From positions 1-11,221 of the forward strand of contig JAITAQ010000008.1 of the NCBI GenBank assembly GCA_031283985.1: a DNA stretch of 11,221 nucleotides. Direction: 5' to 3'. The translations under genes were made by a program, and so were the position numbers. Shown piece by piece: positions 6,818 to 11,221 of this stretch. Each line of letters opens with the position of its first letter. Position 1 is the stretch's first letter. The notes under the pieces were generated by a model, which saw only the letters and a list, made by a program, of their open reading frames with translations, was not told the DNA's origin and ran no database searches. The DNA comes from Endomicrobium sp. Lineage in GTDB: Bacteria > Elusimicrobiota > Endomicrobiia > Endomicrobiales > Endomicrobiaceae.

Positions 6818-7642
6818 TTATTTTATTGAAGCGTCAATTTCTTCTAAAGCTTTCTGAACTAATTCTTTTGACGGAATCTTACCGTGCCATTCTGCAAGAT
6901 TTTCCATATAAGAAACACCTTTTCCTTTTACAGTTTTAGCTATTATTGCCGTAGGTTTACCTTTAGTTTCTTTAAATTGCGAGTACGCTTTATCAACTTC
7001 GGAAAGATTGTGTCCGTCTATTTCTAAAACATTCCATCCGAAAGATCTATATTTGTCAGCCAATGGCTCAACATTCATAACGTCTTTTGTAGCGCCATCT
7101 ATTTGTAATCTATTATTATCAACTATAGCGCAAAGATTATCAAGCTTAAATTGCGGTGCAGCCATTGCCGATTCCCAAATACTTCCTTCTTGTTGCTCGC
7201 CGTCACCCATTAAAACATAAACTTTATTGTCCTTTTTAGCTTGTTTTATACCCGCAGATATTCCAACACCTATTGATAGACCATACCCCAATGAACCCGT
7301 AGATACTTCTATGCCAGGAAGTCTTTTATCTTTTGCAGGATGTCCTTGAAGCCTACTGCCTGCTTTTCTTAATGTATATAACTCGTCAGAACTAAAGCAT
7401 TCAAGCTGAGCTAAAACCGCATAAAGAACAGGGCAAACATGACCCTTAGACAACACAAAATAATCTCTGTTTACGTCGCTTGTATTTTTAGGGTTAAATC
7501 TCATATGATTAAAATACAAGCCTACTACAAGCTCAACCGCAGACAAACTTCCTCCTGGATGTCCCGAGCCTGCAATTTCTAGCATTTTAATAATATCTTT
7601 CCTGACATTTGCCGATACTATCTTTAAGTCTAAAATATCCAT
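6818..7642 (-). CDS. transketolase, N-terminal subunit (thiamine diphosphate-binding)
   Basis: This is the TPP-diphosphate-binding half of a split transketolase. Counting from the chosen start (MDILDLK), it shows SGHPGGSLS (26-34), SKGHVCPVLYAVLA (65-78), GSLGYGLSIGVGIS (116-129), and the TPP/Mg motif from MGDGEQQEGSIWE (145-157) to DNN (175-177). At about 274 residues it is complete for this half. An in-frame ATG exists five codons upstream (7655-7657), but a Shine-Dalgarno (GGGAG) sits eight bases before ATG 7640-7642 and none precedes the upstream one, so I chose 7642. It is followed after 39 bp by the C-terminal subunit and then by the ruined deoB. It starts about 30 bp after the stop of the upstream remnant, suggesting one old operon. 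Confidence 0.95.
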   Translation of the reverse strand: MDILDLKIVSANVRKDIIKMLEIAGSGHPGGSLSAVELVVGLYFNHMRFNPKNTSDVNRDYFVLSKGHVCPVLYAVLAQLECFSSDELYTLRKAGSRLQGHPAKDKRLPGIEVSTGSLGYGLSIGVGISAGIKQAKKDNKVYVLMGDGEQQEGSIWESAMAAPQFKLDNLCAIVDNNRLQIDGATKDVMNVEPLADKYRSFGWNVLEIDGHNLSEVDKAYSQFKETKGKPTAIIAKTVKGKGVSYMENLAEWHGKIPSKELVQKALEEIDASIK

Positions 7643-7671
7643 TGTAAAAACTCCCATAACGTTATTTTTTG

Positions 7672-7893
7672 CTATTTATTTTTTTCTTTAGGCAATGACT
7701 TTAAAACAGACTTAACAACTCCGCTTTTGGCAGAATCTTCATCCTAACTTTCATTATTAAATGAATCTGACCACACAACTTGTCCTGTTTCAACATTCTG
7801 TAAAACAAGCTTTTGAGTTTGTGAGTTTCAACATCTATCTGTCATCCTTGCCGAAATGCCAGTACTAACAGTATTCAGTATATAATAAATAAA
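7672..7893 (-). pseudogene. remnant of a small protein, perhaps a CsgG/LpoB-like lipoprotein
   Basis: A single minus-strand frame reads YILNTVSTGISARMTDRC, TGA (7828-7830), NSQTQKLVLQNVETGQVVWSD, then SFNNES, TAG (7744-7746), DEDSAKSGVVKSVLKSLPKE and a terminal TAG at 7672-7674. The block QKLVLQNVETGQVVWSD resembles the strand-turn-strand found near the end of CsgG/FlgO/LpoB-type outer-membrane lipoproteins (LxLVNxxTGxVVWS). The last helix ends about 30 bp before transketolase, as a real stop in an operon would. The two in-frame stops mark it as broken, and no start or lipobox is found upstream. The coding origin is fairly likely; the family is a guess. Confidence 0.4.
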
Positions 7894-7941
7894 AGGATTG
7901 GAAAAGAAAGAGACATATTTAGAAAACTACTAAAATGTTTG

Positions 7942-8088
7942 ATGAAAATAGAGATTTGCAATAGAATTAAATATAGCTATGCAATGAACTTCTATGAAAA
8001 CATTACCAACATTGCTGACAATTTGCCTAGTATTCCAATTTGTTTTTTTTGGCGGTCAGAATTTCAATTGACATTGAAGTATTATTGA
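7942..8088 (+). other. doubtful 48-codon plus-strand ORF in the gap before tamB
   Basis: The plus-strand frame stays open for about 87 codons (7825-8085), with the first ATG at 7942-7944. It encodes MKIEICNRIKYSYAMNFYEN, then ITNIADNLPSIPI, and ends at TGA 8086-8088 inside the convergent end of tamB. No Shine-Dalgarno is evident and I recognise no family. It could be a gene remnant or a chance opening in AT-rich DNA. Otherwise, 7894-8055 holds no gene or clear terminator. Confidence 0.15.
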
Positions 8089-11000
8089 TTTGTTCTGTTC
8101 TCTGAAACCTTCTTCAGCGTCAAAATCATAACTTCCTTTCAAAAATAAATTCGGCGTTAATCTATATTGCAGTTCTATACTATGTATCAAGTCAAGTCTT
8201 CTATTTAACTCGTCAAAAGTTAAGTTATATCCGAATAAAACGTCTTTATTTATGTTCTTTTCCACTGTATATTTTGTCCCAGATAACAAATTAACAAGTT
8301 CAAGATTTTTGTCTGCAGAAACAGTATAATTTGTATTTACATAAGAGACTCTAAAATTATCTGCAACACCAACTTTACATAATAATGATTTTGCCAGAGG
8401 AGTTGAAAAGTGCTGATCAAAATATCTTAATACAGCTTGCTTTGCTCTAAGCTCAACATTTGATTTAGATAAGCCCGGCGTGTTGTCAAAAATTTCCGGT
8501 TCTAGTGCTGAAACGTTTATTTTTTTGTCTTGGTCTCCACCCACAATTTTAGCCAAAGCTTTTTGAGGTTTCATATTCGGATCATCTTTTGAGCTAAAGC
8601 TTATTGCATTGCTTTTTGAAAGTTCAGATAGTTTACACCTTTTGATAAATAACTTTATTTCTTCGGGTTCTCTGTCTCTCTTTGAAAAAATCGCAGTTTT
8701 CCCTTCTACAGTTACATAAATTTGATTATCGTCAATTATTTCTAATTTGGCGTTTAGTATATCAAAGCTTCTCCCAAAATAGCTCAATCTGCCGTTTGTT
8801 GATTCAATAATTCCTTTGGATTTCAAACTATTGAGACTTCCGTTTATGTGCAAAGCTCCGTTTATCAAAGCGGAAACAATTGAATTTTCAAATTTTGTAT
8901 TTATGCCAGTACGCAAATCCAAATCAAATTTAGTACTTGCTGGGAGTGAAAAATTAGAATCCTCATTATCTTTATCTTTCCACCTAGTGAAAGTAAATCT
9001 TGTATCTTCCAAAACAATATAACCAGAAATCAAAGGTTTTTGTGGACTTCCAGTAATTTTAATATCAAACAAAGGCTCCCCTGATGAGTAATCTTTCAAT
9101 AGAAACTTTTGTCCCATAAATTTTGAAACAGGCAACTGAGGCACAGAGATAGGGATTCCTTTTTTCCCTTCCGTAACAGCTCTAATGCCAAAATCCTCTA
9201 TAATAAAATTCTTAAGTTTTATTCGCCCTGCAATATTTACTTTACCTGCACCTGAATTAAAGGTAAACTTATTAATTTTAATTAAATTGTCAGTAAGAGA
9301 TATTTCAACTGATACATTTTTTATTTTATCAAGATAGTCGTTAGAACGAAATATTCCGTCGGAAACTAAAAATGTCCCATTATTTTTTAAATTTTTATAA
9401 CTTCCCTTTATAGTACCTTTCAATAATAATTTGCCGTTTAAAGGATTTAAAAAACCGTCTGAAAGATATTTTAAGATACCAAGTTTGTTATCTTCAACCT
9501 CATAGGAAATATCTACAGTTTCTTTAGATGTTTTTTCGCTAAAGCGAATAGGGAAACTCCCTTTTACAGCAATTTTTATACTGTTTCTTTTTGAAACAAA
9601 TGCCGATTTTATATAAGCACAACTATTATAAAAATCCATATAAATGCCTAATTTATCAAATGGAACATTCATCAAAGTTCCATTTATTGAAGCGATTGAC
9701 ATATTGCCATCAAGAGAACTCGCGTCGCCTTTGAGCTTAACATGTATATCAGCATCGCCTTCTAATCCTACGGGCAAATCAAAAAGATTTGACATAAACT
9801 TCCAATCAATACTAAAACCTGCAAATTCAAGATTTATGCGATCTTTTGAAAAATTTCCTGACATATCAAAATATGACAATTTTCTTACAACATTTAATTT
9901 CTTCACTGATAAAGTGTCGCCAAAAATAATTTCACCGGATAAATTAAAATCATTATTTTCGTCACTTGGGTTTTGAAAAAGTTTTAATCTGCCTTCTTTA
10001 AATAAATAATTAAAAAGATAATGATTTAATTTATATTTATTCACCCACAAGTTATTTAAATCAACAACACCATTAAATATAGAAATATCATTGTCTTCTA
10101 CTATATCACCAGACAGTTTAACGCTTCCAAGCAAATTCGCTGGTCCAGCACGAATATTTAGCAAAAATAAATCTAAAAAATATTTATTGTTATTTAAATC
10201 ACAAAAACCTTTATCAATCCTTATTTCACTATTAGAAATTTTTGCAGAAGCGGACTTTATTGTGATGTTTTTATTGACAATTTCAATTTCAGTTTTAAGA
10301 TCTTTCAATTTTAAAGAATTTACATAAGCATCTTTAGTCTCCAAAAGTATCTTAAGTTCTGGCTTTTTATCACGAAAACAAATTTCTCCTTTTCCGAAAA
10401 ATTCACACTTAAACGGCAATGTAAATCCTGTAAATATATTTATAATTCTCTCGTTTAAATTGCTTACGCTTACCTGCAGACGTCCTACGCTTGAATATGC
10501 TCCTGAGAGAGAGACTTTCGACTTGCCTGACATAATATTCGTTTTACTTATGTTTGCGATCCCATCTTTATAAGAAATTAGAGATGATAAAGAAAATGGT
10601 TGAGATAAATAAGAGCCTTTTTTTAACAAAGATGAAATTTCAATATAAGGATTATTTAATTTGCCTGAAAGTTTTACAGAAGCATCTAAAAATCCAACAA
10701 GACCAGGATATACTCCTTCTATATTCGTATTTTTGAAATCAATAATGCCAGTTATCTCGTTTCTTTTCAAATTTGCCGATAGCATCGCATTCAAGCCGTT
10801 ATCAGACTTTAAATTTGACAATTTAATTTTTTTTGGTGAAATATTTACATTGGCTTCCATGCTTCCCAAAGAAATGCCGCCTATTTTTACTCCAATGCTC
10901 TTCAGTATGCCTTTTACCGCTTTCCCATCGCTTAAATAACCATGAAATTCACTATGACAATTTGCTTTAACACCTCGTACAATAATATCTTTTAAGTTAA

Positions 11001-11221
11001 TATACATAGAAGACTCAGGATTTTCATTTGTAAAACCTATCAGTCCTTTTAGATCGGCTATAGCGGTATTTGAAACATTTTTGATAAAAAAGCGCTCAAT
11101 CTCTATCTTATTTAAATCCGCTTCTCCTTTTACTTCAAATTCCTTAAAATTATTCCCATAAAATGTTCCGTCAAAAGCTTTAAGATCAAGTTTTATACCT
11201 ATATCTTTTTCATAACTTATA
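8056..11221 (-). CDS. tamB: TamB-like translocation and assembly protein (5' end outside the window)
   Basis: The frame is open from the right edge to TGA 8056-8058, at least 1,055 codons. An internal ATG at 11007 is not the start, because the reading continues upstream without a stop (for example KDIGIKLDLKAFDGTFYGNN). The protein consists of many repeating short beta strands of AsmA/TamB type (IKGSYKNLKNNGTFLVSDGIF, ITGSPQKPLISGYIVLEDTRF), as expected for a long beta-taco spanning the periplasm. The C-terminal part is DUF490/TamB-like. It has SGTKYTVEKNINKDVLFGYN, then IELQYRLTPNLFLKGSYDFD, and a final amphipathic strand ILQCQLKF. TamB proteins hang from the inner membrane and help insert outer-membrane proteins or move phospholipids to the outer membrane, which marks the host as diderm. 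The N-terminal membrane anchor would lie beyond the window. No frame damage is visible. Another AsmA-family protein is possible, but the C-terminus favours TamB. Confidence 0.85.
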   Translation of the reverse strand, partial: ISYEKDIGIKLDLKAFDGTFYGNNFKEFEVKGEADLNKIEIERFFIKNVSNTAIADLKGLIGFTNENPESSMYINLKDIIVRGVKANCHSEFHGYLSDGKAVKGILKSIGVKIGGISLGSMEANVNISPKKIKLSNLKSDNGLNAMLSANLKRNEITGIIDFKNTNIEGVYPGLVGFLDASVKLSGKLNNPYIEISSLLKKGSYLSQPFSLSSLISYKDGIANISKTNIMSGKSKVSLSGAYSSVGRLQVSVSNLNERIINIFTGFTLPFKCEFFGKGEICFRDKKPELKILLETKDAYVNSLKLKDLKTEIEIVNKNITIKSASAKISNSEIRIDKGFCDLNNNKYFLDLFLLNIRAGPANLLGSVKLSGDIVEDNDISIFNGVVDLNNLWVNKYKLNHYLFNYLFKEGRLKLFQNPSDENNDFNLSGEIIFGDTLSVKKLNVVRKLSYFDMSGNFSKDRINLEFAGFSIDWKFMSNLFDLPVGLEGDADIHVKLKGDASSLDGNMSIASINGTLMNVPFDKLGIYMDFYNSCAYIKSAFVSKRNSIKIAVKGSFPIRFSEKTSKETVDISYEVEDNKLGILKYLSDGFLNPLNGKLLLKGTIKGSYKNLKNNGTFLVSDGIFRSNDYLDKIKNVSVEISLTDNLIKINKFTFNSGAGKVNIAGRIKLKNFIIEDFGIRAVTEGKKGIPISVPQLPVSKFMGQKFLLKDYSSGEPLFDIKITGSPQKPLISGYIVLEDTRFTFTRWKDKDNEDSNFSLPASTKFDLDLRTGINTKFENSIVSALINGALHINGSLNSLKSKGIIESTNGRLSYFGRSFDILNAKLEIIDDNQIYVTVEGKTAIFSKRDREPEEIKLFIKRCKLSELSKSNAISFSSKDDPNMKPQKALAKIVGGDQDKKINVSALEPEIFDNTPGLSKSNVELRAKQAVLRYFDQHFSTPLAKSLLCKVGVADNFRVSYVNTNYTVSADKNLELVNLLSGTKYTVEKNINKDVLFGYNLTFDELNRRLDLIHSIELQYRLTPNLFLKGSYDFDAEEGFREQNKSIILQCQLKF

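Noticed and set aside
7655..7657. Upstream ATG as the start of the transketolase N-terminal subunit
   Set aside because: It has no Shine-Dalgarno, and the GGGAG just after it is well placed for the ATG at 7640-7642; homologues also start near the MDIL position.
9644..9976. Plus-strand ORFs inside tamB (this one, and those at 8816-9022, 10091-10327, 10554-10736 and 10661-10939)
   Set aside because: All are antisense to a long, well-formed gene and show low-complexity composition; shadow frames.
11005..11007. ATG as the start of the tamB-like gene
   Set aside because: The same frame stays open upstream to the window edge with protein-like beta-strand sequence, so this ATG is internal and the gene is partial.

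Overview
The window is AT-rich, and most of it is transcribed from the minus strand. It comes from a diderm bacterium: it carries a TamB-type outer-membrane assembly protein. The organism is probably an anaerobe or symbiont with a shrinking genome, because intact core genes alternate with recognisable but broken genes. Intact glycolysis and pentose-phosphate genes, a split transketolase and many partly eroded pseudogenes in AT-rich DNA fit an Endomicrobium-like (Elusimicrobia) gut-flagellate endosymbiont. That assignment is inferred from gene content and style of decay; nothing in the window proves it.

Layout from high to low coordinate, which is the reading direction of the minus-strand genes. 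The 3' part of tamB (8056-11221, running off the right edge) is followed by the remnant of a small protein, perhaps a lipoprotein (7672-7893). Next are the two halves of transketolase, the N-terminal TPP domain (6818-7642) and the C-terminal pyrimidine domain (5831-6778). They are followed by wrecked copies of deoB (phosphopentomutase, 5257-5796) and of the C-terminal end of deoA/pdp (pyrimidine nucleoside phosphorylase, 4851-5092). Between 4170 and about 4850 the remnants lie on the plus strand: a degenerate radical-SAM protein, a 40-codon ORF and a frameshifted secreted protein. A stand-alone PIF1-like helicase follows on the minus strand (2808-4082). Then come a C-terminal cysK fragment with two in-frame stops (2311-2640), a gap of about 460 bp holding three DnaA-box-like 9-mers, gpmA with a clear sigma70-type promoter (1044-1790), and an FtsH-like membrane AAA ATPase running off the left edge (1-1004).

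How the genes fit together: gpmA (glycolysis) and the transketolase pair (non-oxidative pentose phosphate pathway) form the intact central-carbon core. deoB and deoA lie directly downstream of transketolase on the same strand. An ancestral operon probably turned nucleosides into deoxyribose/ribose 1-phosphate (DeoA), then into the 5-phosphates (DeoB), with ribose 5-phosphate entering the transketolase step. The nucleoside-feeding arm has been lost and the sugar-phosphate core kept. Loss of cysK in the same window points to lost cysteine synthesis at this locus, unless another copy exists.

I found no CRISPR array, tRNA, rRNA, complete insertion sequence, phage or defence module, and nothing I would call a new system. 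The notable content is the set of pseudogenes, the FtsH-like protein with almost no periplasmic domain, and the DnaA-box-like cluster upstream of gpmA.
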